In this document: piece by piece, positions 50,739 to 50,767 of the stretch
Position numbering within the stretch: the first letter of the stretch is position 1
Layout: each line of letters opens with the position of its first letter
Assembly: GCA_964420285.1 (NCBI GenBank)
Contig: CAYQTE010000033.1
Coordinates: forward strand, 1 to 50,767
Length of the DNA: 50,767 nt
Source of the DNA: CAYQTE01 sp964420285
GTDB taxonomy: Bacteria; Planctomycetota; Phycisphaerae; Tepidisphaerales; Tepidisphaeraceae
Direction: 5' to 3'
Notes under the pieces: generated by a model
Databases searched by the model: none
Seen by the model: the letters and a program-made list of their open reading frames with translations, nothing else
What the model was told of the DNA's origin: nothing
Position numbers and translations under genes: made by a program

Positions 50739-50767
50739 CGGCCATCCGTCAACGGCGGCAAGTACGC

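Overview
The window looks like chromosomal DNA of a GC-rich planctomycete, most likely a soil or plant-matter Phycisphaerae. The evidence is a secreted protein with the planctomycete N-terminal motif LEARRLLS, a prepilin-like protein, Pro/Ala-rich envelope proteins, several secreted polysaccharide-degrading enzymes, and many short translationally coupled operons. No integrase, transposase, phage module or CRISPR array was seen. The window reads as core genome with accessory envelope and carbohydrate genes.

Layout. 1-2.5 kb: leftward prepilin-like and Pro/Ala-rich envelope genes. 2.7-5.8 kb: sugar epimerase plus a GT-C-type membrane glycosyltransferase. 6.2-10.5 kb: secreted PKD/beta-helix protein behind a hairpin leader, then a leftward set of small protein, glycosyltransferase and hexose mutarotase. 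10.7-12.5 kb: rpsP-trmD-rplS (no rimM between) ending in a terminator. 12.5-15.5 kb: HtrA protease, panB, helical-repeat protein. 15.7-19.5 kb: coupled operon of two ABC ATPases and two permeases, one carrying a BamE-like insert. 19.5-26.9 kb: PLD-family protein, an apparently frameshifted gene, pgl, methyltransferase, a strong leftward promoter with a structured non-coding stretch, a MEMO-family gene, a coiled-coil protein, recO. 26.9-35.1 kb: GH3, CE15-like esterase, an unrecognised 667-residue protein, a second GH3. 35.2-38 kb: tRNA-Lys, nfi, a HigB-HigA module with two matching operators, mrp. 38-42.3 kb: zinc-ribbon membrane protein, GH28, GNAT/FemAB-like protein and two SMR-like half-transporters. 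42.5-48.8 kb: tsaB, a PEP-synthase/rifampin-phosphotransferase-like enzyme fused to a DUF106/Oxa1-like membrane domain, and a membrane-anchored PQQ-type propeller. 48.9-50.7 kb: HAF-repeat/RTX surface protein.

The strongest candidates for something new are: (1) the phosphotransferase-insertase fusion coupled to the membrane propeller; (2) a palindromic repeat family present in two genes (tsaB and the fusion) in the same reading frame and once between genes; (3) -10 boxes placed 6-8 bases before start codons at several unrelated genes, implying leaderless mRNAs; (4) two structured RNA candidates (about 6151-6227 and 23429-23741); and (5) the double GTTCC-N7-GGAAC operator of the toxin-antitoxin module. 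All functional statements come from reading the sequence and recalling families; no search or folding program was run.
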